Source: Sulfurovum sp. (lineage in GTDB: Bacteria > Campylobacterota > Campylobacteria > Campylobacterales > Sulfurovaceae). Taken from it: a DNA stretch of 5,657 bases. Under the pieces are notes generated by a model. That model had not been told where the DNA came from. It did no database searches and worked only from the letters and a program-made list of their open reading frames with translations. The translations under genes were made by a program, and so were the position numbers. The stretch is from contig DAOVZV010000095.1 of the NCBI GenBank assembly GCA_030634925.1, forward strand, positions 1 through 5,657, written 5' to 3'. Below, in pieces: positions 1-5,657 of the stretch (the first letter of the stretch is position 1; the number at the start of each line of letters is the position of its first letter).

Positions 1-347
1 ATGCGAAAGTATCCAAATCACTAAAAGAGGTATGGCAAAAAAACTTAGTAGAGTTTATACAGCATAGAGTATCTATCAGACTCTTCATACATCTGCGAGA
101 TGCACGACATCCACATGCTACTATAGATGATGATGTGAGTAACTATATATCAGAGTTCATCCGTCCAGACCAAAAGTACCTCACTGTATTTACAAAGATT
201 GACAAACTCAATCAAAAAGAGAGAGCAAAACTCAAAAGAGAGTTCCCAAACTCTATAACTATCTCAAATCTCAAAAAAAGAGGTCAAGATAGAATACATA
301 ATATCATTATAGATACAATATTTGGTCTATCAGATACGGATAAATAG
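1..347 (+). CDS. engB: EngB (YsxC/YihA) ribosome-biogenesis GTPase, C-terminal part
   Basis: This is the 3' part of a GTPase gene; the start lies before the window. The frame is open from base 3 and gives 114 residues before TAG at 345-347, a little over half of the usual ~200-residue EngB. The first residues (AKVSKSLKEVW) match the stretch just after the EngB G3 motif DxPGYGYA. Also visible are the EngB-typical D-x-RHP segment (local residues 33-37), the G4 guanine-specificity motif TKID (64-67) and a G5-like SN....G segment (88-94). The N-terminal P-loop (G1) and switch regions are off the window. EngB is a cytoplasmic GTPase that acts late in 50S subunit assembly and is usually essential. 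The stop codon overlaps the next gene's GTG start by one base, so the two are likely coupled. An internal ATG at 135 lies in the middle of the domain and is not the real start. Confidence 0.93.
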   Translation, partial: AKVSKSLKEVWQKNLVEFIQHRVSIRLFIHLRDARHPHATIDDDVSNYISEFIRPDQKYLTVFTKIDKLNQKERAKLKREFPNSITISNLKKRGQDRIHNIIIDTIFGLSDTDK

Positions 348-814
348 TGATAAAACTAGTCAAAGCCAAACTAACTGATATAGAAGATATGCAAAAGCTA
401 GTATCTCCTGATGTAGAGAGTGGAGTGATACTCAATCGTAGTAGTGATGAGGTATCTACCAATATCCGTTCTTATGTATTGGCAAAAGATGGTGATAGAT
501 TGGTAGGATATACAGCTTTGCATATACATTCTACTAGGGTAGCAGAGATACGAAGCCTAATTGTCGATACTGATTATAGAGGAGCTAAAATAGGTCAATC
601 TATAGTCAAATTTGCACTAGATGAAGCAAAAGATTTGGGTGTAGAGGAGGATGTCTTGGTACTTACCTATCTTCCAGAGTTTTTTACCAAGTTAGGATTT
701 TGTGAGATAGACAAAGAGCTAATTCCTGAACACAAGATTTGGCTAGATTGTATCAAATGTATTCATTTTCCTGTGTGTAACGAGACAGCACTAATATACA
801 AACTCTCCAAATGA
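347..814 (+). CDS. GNAT acetyltransferase, probable short-form N-acetylglutamate synthase
   Basis: This 155-residue protein is a single GNAT domain with no signal peptide or membrane segment, so it is cytoplasmic. Motif A covers about residues 66-90 (AEIRSLIVDTDYRGAKIG), and the VLVLTY..EFF..LGF segment at 103-118 is the acetyl-CoA-binding second half of the fold. The C-terminal tail KIWLDCIKCIHFPVC (130-144; Cys135, Cys138, Cys144) is, as I recall, typical of short bacterial N-acetylglutamate synthases that lack the amino-acid-kinase domain of E. coli ArgA. Such enzymes acetylate glutamate with acetyl-CoA in the first step of arginine synthesis; a short form in the Campylobacter arg cluster is called ArgO. 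The acyl-CoA loop reads RGAKIG instead of the usual RGxGIG. The GTG start overlaps the engB stop codon by one base and has no good Shine-Dalgarno site, which fits coupled translation. The GNAT fold is certain; the substrate is inferred. Confidence 0.85.
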   Translation: MIKLVKAKLTDIEDMQKLVSPDVESGVILNRSSDEVSTNIRSYVLAKDGDRLVGYTALHIHSTRVAEIRSLIVDTDYRGAKIGQSIVKFALDEAKDLGVEEDVLVLTYLPEFFTKLGFCEIDKELIPEHKIWLDCIKCIHFPVCNETALIYKLSK

Positions 815-823
815 TGGATATAG

Positions 824-1279
824 ATGGATAAGATAGCACACAAAAAGAGAAAACCTATATTTTGGGTAATGGTTGTAATATTTATACTGTTTTACCCTAT
901 GCTCATATCTATACATGTATTTTTGCCTCTTTTGATAGGTGCTATGTCTTATATACTTGTAGAAGGAGTAGAGCATGAGAAATCGTATGCTATAATCATC
1001 GCTATTATATATATCCTCAATCTTGAGATAAATCTATCATTGCCTATGTTTTTGATTATTATTACATCTTTGTTGTTTTATGTGATTGTATATCCCTATC
1101 TCAAGCATTTTCGTAAGTGTCAGGTGTGTCGTCCTCTTTTGAGTGTGATATTTTTGGATATGATTTATCTATTTAGCCTCTTCTTTTATGACTTTATCTT
1201 TCAGACGCAGACTATTGTGCTAGATAAGATATTGTTGTATTCTCTTATTGTAGATATGTTGATTGTGGTGATGTTATGA
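824..1279 (+). CDS. Small polytopic inner-membrane protein, MreD-like by position
   Basis: This 151-residue, strongly hydrophobic protein has a short basic cytoplasmic N-terminus (HKKRKP at 6-11) and about five or six predicted membrane segments, near residues 12-29, 32-48, 54-67, 72-90, 104-127 and 132-151. Size, topology and position directly upstream of PBP2 match the MreD-like protein of the rod-shape (elongasome) gene set; Campylobacter jejuni has a similar unnamed membrane protein before its PBP2. MreD family members bind MreC and PBP2/RodA at the inner membrane. Sequence motifs of MreD are weak here, so the name rests mainly on context. A Cys-x-x-Cys pair (99 and 102) lies in the loop before the fifth segment. 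The ATG start lies 9 bases after the previous stop without an obvious Shine-Dalgarno site. The end overlaps mrdA by four bases (ATGA). mreB and mreC are not in the window. Confidence 0.72.
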   Translation: MDKIAHKKRKPIFWVMVVIFILFYPMLISIHVFLPLLIGAMSYILVEGVEHEKSYAIIIAIIYILNLEINLSLPMFLIIITSLLFYVIVYPYLKHFRKCQVCRPLLSVIFLDMIYLFSLFFYDFIFQTQTIVLDKILLYSLIVDMLIVVML

Positions 1280-3069
1280 GATATAAGTTTATATTATTGG
1301 TCTTTTTTATATTTTGGGGTGTGATGATTTCTAGGCTTTATCATGTTAGTATCAAATCAAATTTCTATTATGAAGAGTTGGCAAAAGAGAATATAGAACG
1401 AAAGCAGTTTATCAAGCCAGTTCGAGGTGAGATTACTGATGTCAATGGCAAACTATTTGCTATGAACCAGATAGGATTTTCTATCTCTATCGCTCCACAT
1501 CTAAGGAAGAAAAAAGAACTAGATATAATAATAGATAAGCTAGTAGAAAAATTCCCAGACCTCAATAAAACTGTAATGCTCAAAGTATATAAAAAGCACG
1601 ACTCTCACTACAATCACAAACCAATCAAAGTAGTTGATTTCATACATTACTCTGATATGATGGGTGCTTATCCAAAACTAAGTCTAGTCAAAAATGTCAA
1701 TATAGAAGCAGAGACAAAGAGGTATTATCCTTATGGTAAATACTCTGCTCATATAGTAGGATATACAGGGCGTTCAAACAAAAAAGAGAACCAAAAAGAC
1801 CCTGTAGTCAATGAAGTAGGCAAAGTAGGTAAAACTGGACTAGAAAAACACTACAACAAAGTACTAGAAGGACAACTAGGATTTGAGATAAGCAAAGTAA
1901 CAGCTACAAACAAAGCCATAGAACTATTGCAAAAAGAGCTTCCTAAAGATAACAAAAATATACAATTGAATATAGATATAGAGTTACAAAAGATGATATA
2001 TAATAGATTTGGCAAAAATACTGGAGTAGCTATAGTGATGAGAACCAATGGAGAGGTCTTGTCAGCAGTTAGCTATCCATCTTATGACCCCAATCTATTT
2101 GTAGGAGGGATAAGTGTCAAAAATTGGAAAGCACTCCAAAATGATTTGGCTCATCCATTTACAAATAAATTTACACATGGTACATATCCTCCAGGTTCTG
2201 TTATCAAGATGGGTATGGCATTGGCATTCTCCAAAGCACAAGTGGGAGTACTAGATACATCAGAGACATGTACAGGGTATATCACACTAGGTAGTAGTAA
2301 TCATAAGTTTAGATGCTGGTCAAGATGGGGTCATGGCAAGGTGGGATTACGCAAGTCTATCCGTGAGAGCTGTGATGTATATTATTACAACAAAAGCCTC
2401 AAAGTAGGTATAAATGCTATGGCAAAACATCTAAAAACATTTGGACTTGGTGTCAAGACTGGTATAGATTTACCTAGAGAATATAGTGGAGTGATGCCAG
2501 ACAAGGCGTGGAAGATGAAGAGGTTCAATCAGCCGTGGTATATGGGTGAGACGGTTATATCAGCTATTGGACAAGGATATGATTTGGTCACACCAATACA
2601 AGTAGCAAGATATACAGCCCTAGTAGCTACTTCAGGATTACCCACTCCACGAATAGCCAAAGAGGTAAATGGCAAAAAGATTATACCTGAGATAAAGAAT
2701 TTATCTTTCAATCAAGTCTATATGCACAATATCAGAAATGGTATGTATGATGTATGTAATGTCAAAGGTGGTACGGCATTTAAGACTATGAGTAGATTAC
2801 CAATTGTAGTAGGTGGAAAGACAGGTACATCACAAGTGACATCTATACCACAATCAACCAAAAAGAGGCTCAAAGAGGAGCAACTAGCATATTTCCACCG
2901 TTCTCACGCATGGATAAGTACCTATGCACCATTTGAAGACCCCAAATATATTGTCACAGTACTAGTAGAACACGGTGGACACGGAGGAAGTACAGCAGGA
3001 CCTATCGTAGCAGATATATATAAGTGGTTGTATAAAAAAGGCTATTTTGATGAGAAAGGAAAGAGATGA
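1276..3069 (+). CDS. mrdA: Penicillin-binding protein 2 (peptidoglycan D,D-transpeptidase MrdA)
   Basis: This is a complete 597-residue class B penicillin-binding protein, near the usual ~590-630. It has one N-terminal membrane anchor (about 4-22), a pedestal/dimerisation domain (about 40-215) and a periplasmic transpeptidase domain (about 245-585). The pedestal begins with RGEITDVNG (50-58; the family usually has D-R-N-G) and includes GKTGLEKHYNKVLEG (185-199), typical of PBP2. Catalytic motifs are complete: SVIK at 308-311 with nucleophile Ser308, SCD at 365-367 (PBP2 uses SxD rather than SxN) and KTG at 515-517. Cys332, Cys347, His353 and Cys366 have the spacing of the zinc ligands described for Acinetobacter PBP2. 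PBP2 cross-links new peptidoglycan during side-wall elongation, working with the glycosyltransferase RodA, which is not in this window. The start overlaps the upstream stop by four bases (ATGA), and the end overlaps the next gene in the same way. Confidence 0.96.
   Translation: MRYKFILLVFFIFWGVMISRLYHVSIKSNFYYEELAKENIERKQFIKPVRGEITDVNGKLFAMNQIGFSISIAPHLRKKKELDIIIDKLVEKFPDLNKTVMLKVYKKHDSHYNHKPIKVVDFIHYSDMMGAYPKLSLVKNVNIEAETKRYYPYGKYSAHIVGYTGRSNKKENQKDPVVNEVGKVGKTGLEKHYNKVLEGQLGFEISKVTATNKAIELLQKELPKDNKNIQLNIDIELQKMIYNRFGKNTGVAIVMRTNGEVLSAVSYPSYDPNLFVGGISVKNWKALQNDLAHPFTNKFTHGTYPPGSVIKMGMALAFSKAQVGVLDTSETCTGYITLGSSNHKFRCWSRWGHGKVGLRKSIRESCDVYYYNKSLKVGINAMAKHLKTFGLGVKTGIDLPREYSGVMPDKAWKMKRFNQPWYMGETVISAIGQGYDLVTPIQVARYTALVATSGLPTPRIAKEVNGKKIIPEIKNLSFNQVYMHNIRNGMYDVCNVKGGTAFKTMSRLPIVVGGKTGTSQVTSIPQSTKKRLKEEQLAYFHRSHAWISTYAPFEDPKYIVTVLVEHGGHGGSTAGPIVADIYKWLYKKGYFDEKGKR
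3056..3060 (+). promoter_or_regulatory. Ribosome binding site for the 121-residue unknown gene
   Basis: AAGGA lies inside the last codons of mrdA, five bases before the ATG at 3066. It supports that start and shows that the small overlapping gene has its own initiation signal as well as coupling to mrdA. Confidence 0.6.
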
Positions 3070-3431
3070 AATATATAATAGATATTATCGAAGACATAAG
3101 AGAGAGTATAGACAATCAAGAGGATTTTTTGTTTCAAGCTATGCTACTAAAAGAGAGTCCTAATAATGATGAAAAGCTAATATATGCAGGAGAGAGTCCA
3201 TTAAATTATTTTGATATAGATAGAGAGAAAAAGAGACTATTTATGGGTATAGATGGTAGTGATAGTCGTGTGACTATAGGTGATATAGTACCTCAATTAC
3301 TGATACTAGATGTGTCTGATATGATGTACGAGATTAGGATAGATATTAATATCCAAAATAGAGATATAGAGGTAGTAGGATTTGGCAAAGATGAACAAGA
3401 GAAGAGATATATACTCTTTATCAAGGTCTAA
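3066..3431 (+). CDS. Conserved-looking acidic protein of unknown function between PBP2 and PBP1A
   Basis: I do not recognise a family for this 121-residue protein. It has no signal peptide, membrane segment or cysteine, so it is predicted cytoplasmic. It is acidic, with about 26 Asp/Glu against 15 Lys/Arg. An N-terminal stretch (about 1-30, MKYIIDIIEDIRESI...) looks helical and amphipathic. The rest (about 37-121) has alternating hydrophobic runs such as QLLILDV (77-83), IEVVGF (101-106) and RYILFIKV (114-121), suggesting a mainly beta or alpha/beta domain. It is likely real because its ATG overlaps the mrdA stop (ATGA), it has a good Shine-Dalgarno site, it ends three bases before the PBP1A start, and its codon use resembles its neighbours. 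Position suggests, but does not prove, a link to cell-wall synthesis. If cytoplasmic, it could touch only the short cytoplasmic ends of the PBPs or other cytoplasmic elongasome parts. Confidence 0.8.
   Translation: MKYIIDIIEDIRESIDNQEDFLFQAMLLKESPNNDEKLIYAGESPLNYFDIDREKKRLFMGIDGSDSRVTIGDIVPQLLILDVSDMMYEIRIDINIQNRDIEVVGFGKDEQEKRYILFIKV
3423..3426 (+). promoter_or_regulatory. Ribosome binding site deciding the GTG start of PBP1A
   Basis: AAGG lies inside the end of the preceding gene, eight bases before the GTG at 3435. It supports this non-ATG start. The next in-frame Met (residue 85) lies inside the glycosyltransferase catalytic motif, so it cannot be the start, and the GTG start also supplies the membrane anchor. 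Confidence 0.55.
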
Positions 3432-3434
3432 ATT

Positions 3435-5501
3435 GTGTTTAATTTTCTCCTAAAGGGTTCTATCTTATTGACATTGCTATCTGCTATAGCTATATTGGGT
3501 GCTTTTTCGTATGCCTATCAAGAGGTATCTCTAAACGCAGATAAACTTATCAATTATAAGCCTGAAATATCTTCTGTGATATATGATAGGAATGGAGAAA
3601 AACTATCTTTTGTATTCAAAAAACAGCATCGCCTATATGCTAGATATGATGAGATACCAGGGTTTCTAATCGAGGGTCTTGTAGCGATGGAAGATACTAG
3701 ATTTTTTGAACACAATGGAGTCAATCCTGATGCTATCATCCGAGCAATAGTCAAAGATATAAAAGCAGGTAAATTTGTAGAGGGTGGAAGTACTCTCACT
3801 CAACAGCTCATCAAAAACAAACTACTATCAAATGAGAAAAAACTAGCAAGAAAAGTCAAAGAAGCAATACTTGCCATCAAGATAGAACATGAACTAACCA
3901 AAGAAGAGATATTGGAGAGATACCTAAATGAAATATCTTATGGCAATAACTACTTTGGAGTCAAGACAGCATCAAATGGATATTTTAGGAAAGAGATGCA
4001 TGAGCTTACACAAAAAGAGATGGCGATACTAGTAGCACTACCAAACGCCCCTAGCTTTTATAATCCTTTGCGACACTACAAGAGAGCGATGAACAGAGCA
4101 AACAGTGTACTATATCGTATGAAAAGTATAGGTTGGATTACGCCTAGTGACTATATAAAAGCTATCAAAGAGTCACCAAAAGTATATAAGACAAGCCTAA
4201 CTCAAAATATAGCTCCATCTATAGTAGATGAAGTCCTAAGACGCTTCAAAGGAAGGCTAGGAGATATTCGTACAGGTGGATACAAGATATATACGACTAT
4301 AGATATGAAACAACAAGCCATAGCCAAAGAAGCAGTAGATTTTGCATACCAAAAAGCACTCAAAAAATATAGAGAAAATGCAAAGACATCTACTATCAAT
4401 GGAGCATTTGTAGCAGTAGAGAGCAAGACAGGTGATATATTGGCAATGGTAGGAGGAGTAGATTACAAGAGGTCTGTATTCAATCGTGTGACACAATCAA
4501 AGCGTCAGCCTGGTTCGTCTTTCAAGCCTTTTATCTATCAGACAGCACTAGATATGGGTTATAATCCTGCCTCTCCTTTGACTGATTTATCTAGGACTTT
4601 TCAATACTACTACAAAGGTAAACCAAAAGTATGGGCTCCCAAAAACTATGAAAGAGACTTCAAAGGCTTCATATCTCTAAGAGAAGCATTGGTTCACTCA
4701 CGCAATCTAGCCACAGTCAATCTCGTATCAGATTTGGGAGTAGATACTATCCGTAAACGGCTAGAGTTCTTAGATGTTCCTCATATTCCAAAAGATATGT
4801 CCATAGCACTAGGTAATCTAGGATTAAGTCCCCTAAAAATGGCACAAATATTCTCTGTCTTTGCCAACAAAGGTCACATGATAGCCCCAAGATTAGTGAG
4901 CAAAATAGTATCAAGAGAGGGAGCAGTCATATACGAGACAAGACCCAAAGAGATAGAAGACTTCACCACCCCAGAACAAGCATACCTAATGACCGATATA
5001 CTCAAAGATGTAGTAAATAGAGGCACAGGTAGAAACGCCAAAGTAAAAGGCATAGAATTAGCAGGGAAAACAGGCACAACCAACAACAACATAGACGCAT
5101 GGTTTTGTGGATACTCACCGACAATAGAGACTATCGTATGGTTTGGTAGAGACAACAATAGACGCATAGGCAAAGGAGCAACAGGAGGAGCTATATCTGC
5201 TCCTGCATTTGCATATTATTACAAGAAACTATTGGAGTTATACCCTGATACCAAGAGATATTTTGATATGCCACAAGGGATACAAAGAGGCGAATACAAA
5301 GGAAAGCAAGAGCTTTATACCACCAACTCACCACTACCAAATAGCCATCAAGAAAACCAAGATAACTATATAATAGAAGATGAAGAGTTTGCCAACACAA
5401 TAAGAGTAGAAGATGAGACCATAGAAGAAGATAACCCACTCCATCCCAAAAGGAAAGTCCCACTAAGACCAGACTCCGAAGATAGTGGAACTCTGTTTTA
5501 G
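3435..5501 (+). CDS. mrcA: Penicillin-binding protein 1A, bifunctional glycosyltransferase/transpeptidase
   Basis: This is a complete 688-residue class A penicillin-binding protein. It has an N-terminal membrane anchor (about 4-28), a GT51 glycosyltransferase domain (about 55-225) and a transpeptidase domain (about 320-600). GT51 motifs are intact: EDTRFFEHNG from catalytic Glu86, GGSTLTQQ (117-124), RKVKE ending in the second key acid Glu143, and KEEILERYLN (156-165). Transpeptidase motifs are SSFK (361-364, nucleophile Ser361), SRN (422-424) and KTG (545-547). The enzyme polymerises lipid II into glycan chains and cross-links them in the periplasm. At 688 residues it is shorter than E. coli PBP1A (~850), mainly because the extra domain between the two catalytic domains is small or absent. 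The tail after about residue 610 is hydrophilic, rich in Glu/Asp/Asn/Pro and probably disordered. The gene starts with GTG three bases after its neighbour and ends in three tandem in-frame stops, TAG-TAA-TAG. Confidence 0.96.
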   Translation: MFNFLLKGSILLTLLSAIAILGAFSYAYQEVSLNADKLINYKPEISSVIYDRNGEKLSFVFKKQHRLYARYDEIPGFLIEGLVAMEDTRFFEHNGVNPDAIIRAIVKDIKAGKFVEGGSTLTQQLIKNKLLSNEKKLARKVKEAILAIKIEHELTKEEILERYLNEISYGNNYFGVKTASNGYFRKEMHELTQKEMAILVALPNAPSFYNPLRHYKRAMNRANSVLYRMKSIGWITPSDYIKAIKESPKVYKTSLTQNIAPSIVDEVLRRFKGRLGDIRTGGYKIYTTIDMKQQAIAKEAVDFAYQKALKKYRENAKTSTINGAFVAVESKTGDILAMVGGVDYKRSVFNRVTQSKRQPGSSFKPFIYQTALDMGYNPASPLTDLSRTFQYYYKGKPKVWAPKNYERDFKGFISLREALVHSRNLATVNLVSDLGVDTIRKRLEFLDVPHIPKDMSIALGNLGLSPLKMAQIFSVFANKGHMIAPRLVSKIVSREGAVIYETRPKEIEDFTTPEQAYLMTDILKDVVNRGTGRNAKVKGIELAGKTGTTNNNIDAWFCGYSPTIETIVWFGRDNNRRIGKGATGGAISAPAFAYYYKKLLELYPDTKRYFDMPQGIQRGEYKGKQELYTTNSPLPNSHQENQDNYIIEDEEFANTIRVEDETIEEDNPLHPKRKVPLRPDSEDSGTLF

Positions 5502-5530
5502 TAATAGGAGAATATCAGTTTTAATCTAAT

Positions 5531-5558
5531 AGGGTCTAATTCCCCGACCCTTGGGTCG
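5531..5558. repeat. CTTG-centred palindrome, REP-like intergenic repeat
   Basis: CGACCC (5545-5550) and GGGTCG (5553-5558) form a perfect palindrome around TT, most simply read as a five-base-pair stem with a CTTG loop. Just upstream, AGGGTC (5531-5536) is also complementary to GACCCT (5546-5551), so the central GACCC can pair with either side but not both. The layout GGGTCTAATTCCCCG followed by a CTTG-loop hairpin resembles REP-type palindromes I recall from other bacterial intergenic regions; that resemblance is from memory. No T-run follows on the + strand, so it is not an ordinary intrinsic terminator for the operon. Confidence 0.5.
5544..5554. repeat. 11-base direct repeat, copy 1
   Basis: CCGACCCTTGG occurs here and again at 5620-5630, 76 bases downstream. 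This copy is the core of the palindrome at 5545-5558. A chance exact 11-base match of such GC-rich sequence within a 156-base AT-rich gap is unlikely. Confidence 0.65.
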
Positions 5559-5563
5559 TCCAA

Positions 5564-5602
5564 TAAAAAAGTTTATCCAAGGTTCCGTCCTGATGATAAA
5601 CT
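5564..5602 (-). terminator. Possible weak intrinsic terminator for a convergent minus-strand gene
   Basis: AGTTTATC (5570-5577) and GATAAACT (5595-5602) form a perfect eight-base inverted repeat. A further AGG/CCT pairing (5580-5582 with 5589-5591) is possible inside the 17-base loop. Read on the minus strand, the stem runs directly into six Ts (complement of 5565-5570), as in a rho-independent terminator. The stem is AT-rich and so weak. It would serve a gene facing this operon from beyond the window; no such gene is visible, and the hairpin could equally be part of the repeat cluster. Confidence 0.35.
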
Positions 5603-5617
5603 AAAATCAATGTCATA

Positions 5618-5632
5618 CTCCGACCCTTGGAG
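5618..5632. repeat. Second hairpin of the repeat cluster, with direct repeat copy 2
   Basis: CTCC (5618-5621) and GGAG (5629-5632) are complementary around a seven-base GACCCTT loop. The interval contains the second copy of CCGACCCTTGG (5620-5630). The flanks changed relative to copy 1 in a way that keeps an inverted repeat, though a different and shorter one. Confidence 0.45.
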
Positions 5633-5657
5633 ACTGTGAAAGAACATCCTTAAAAAA

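Larger units (their letters stand above)
5502..5657. other. Non-coding 3' region after the PBP1A gene
   Basis: No credible coding region is present on either strand. Two extra in-frame stop codons (TAA at 5502, TAG at 5505) follow the PBP1A stop. The remainder holds the palindromes and direct repeats listed separately and ends in CCTTAAAAAA at the window edge. I see no T-rich terminator for the + strand operon, so its end may lie beyond the window or depend on Rho. Confidence 0.6.

Noticed and set aside
135..347. A 70-residue open frame starting at ATG 135 as a separate small gene.
   Set aside because: The same frame is open from base 3 and the upstream residues match EngB, so this is an internal methionine of the truncated EngB.
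791..976. Minus-strand 61-codon open frame with many Tyr residues.
   Set aside because: It overlaps the ends of two well-supported + strand genes and its Tyr/Lys/His-rich composition is the antisense reflection of hydrophobic codons.
824..1279. A horizontally acquired gene, because its T-rich composition differs from the A-rich neighbours.
   Set aside because: The shift is explained by hydrophobic codons (Phe, Leu, Ile, Val) of a membrane protein, and the gene is embedded in the operon by a four-base overlap.
4874..5463. Minus-strand open frames of 99 and 90 codons (4874-5173 and 5191-5463).
   Set aside because: Both lie entirely opposite the conserved PBP1A transpeptidase domain and its tail, show no recognisable domain, and have Leu/Ser/Val-rich composition typical of antisense shadows.
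5506..5510. AGGAG as a ribosome binding site for a small gene after PBP1A.
   Set aside because: No ATG, GTG or TTG follows at a usable distance, and no open frame of note runs to the window end.
5545..5570. Palindrome CGACCC/GGGTCG as the rho-independent terminator of the + strand operon.
   Set aside because: It is followed by TCCAATAAAAAA, an A-run rather than a T-run, on the + strand.
5531..5632. Short repeats at the end as a CRISPR array.
   Set aside because: There are only two 11-base exact copies with differing flanks and no regular repeat-spacer pattern or cas gene.

Overview
The window is AT-rich, densely packed bacterial DNA. It looks like a Campylobacterota (epsilonproteobacterial) chromosome, probably a Sulfurovum/Sulfurimonas-type relative. 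The reasons are the protein sequences and the order engB, small membrane protein, PBP2, which I recall from Campylobacter (the Cj0650-Cj0652 region). This taxonomic call is inference; no rRNA or other marker gene is present.

Layout: six genes, all on the + strand, fill 1-5501 with almost no spacing. (1) The C-terminal half of the ribosome-assembly GTPase EngB, cut by the window edge. (2) A GNAT acetyltransferase of the short N-acetylglutamate synthase type. (3) A small polytopic membrane protein in the position of MreD. (4) A full-length class B penicillin-binding protein, PBP2/MrdA. (5) A 121-residue acidic soluble protein I do not recognise. (6) A full-length class A penicillin-binding protein, PBP1A. 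The junctions are overlaps of 1, 4 and 4 bases and gaps of 9 and 3 bases, so this is almost certainly one polycistronic unit with translational coupling. No internal promoter or terminator is visible, and transcription must start upstream of the window.

Function: the last four genes form a cell-wall elongation module. The MreD-like protein would help place PBP2 in the elongasome, PBP2 cross-links peptidoglycan, and PBP1A both polymerises and cross-links glycan strands. The unknown protein lies between the two synthases and overlaps the PBP2 gene. EngB (50S subunit assembly) and the acetyltransferase (probably the first step of arginine synthesis) appear to be co-transcribed housekeeping genes.

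The last 156 bases (5502-5657) contain no gene. They hold a cluster of palindromes and short direct repeats with a CTTG-centred core, which look like a REP-type intergenic repeat, plus a possible weak minus-strand terminator.

I found no mobile element, CRISPR array, RNA gene or clear new multi-gene system. The points most worth following are a Cys/Cys/His/Cys set in PBP2 that matches the spacing of a known PBP2 zinc site, the unknown protein between the two synthases, and the repeat cluster at the end.
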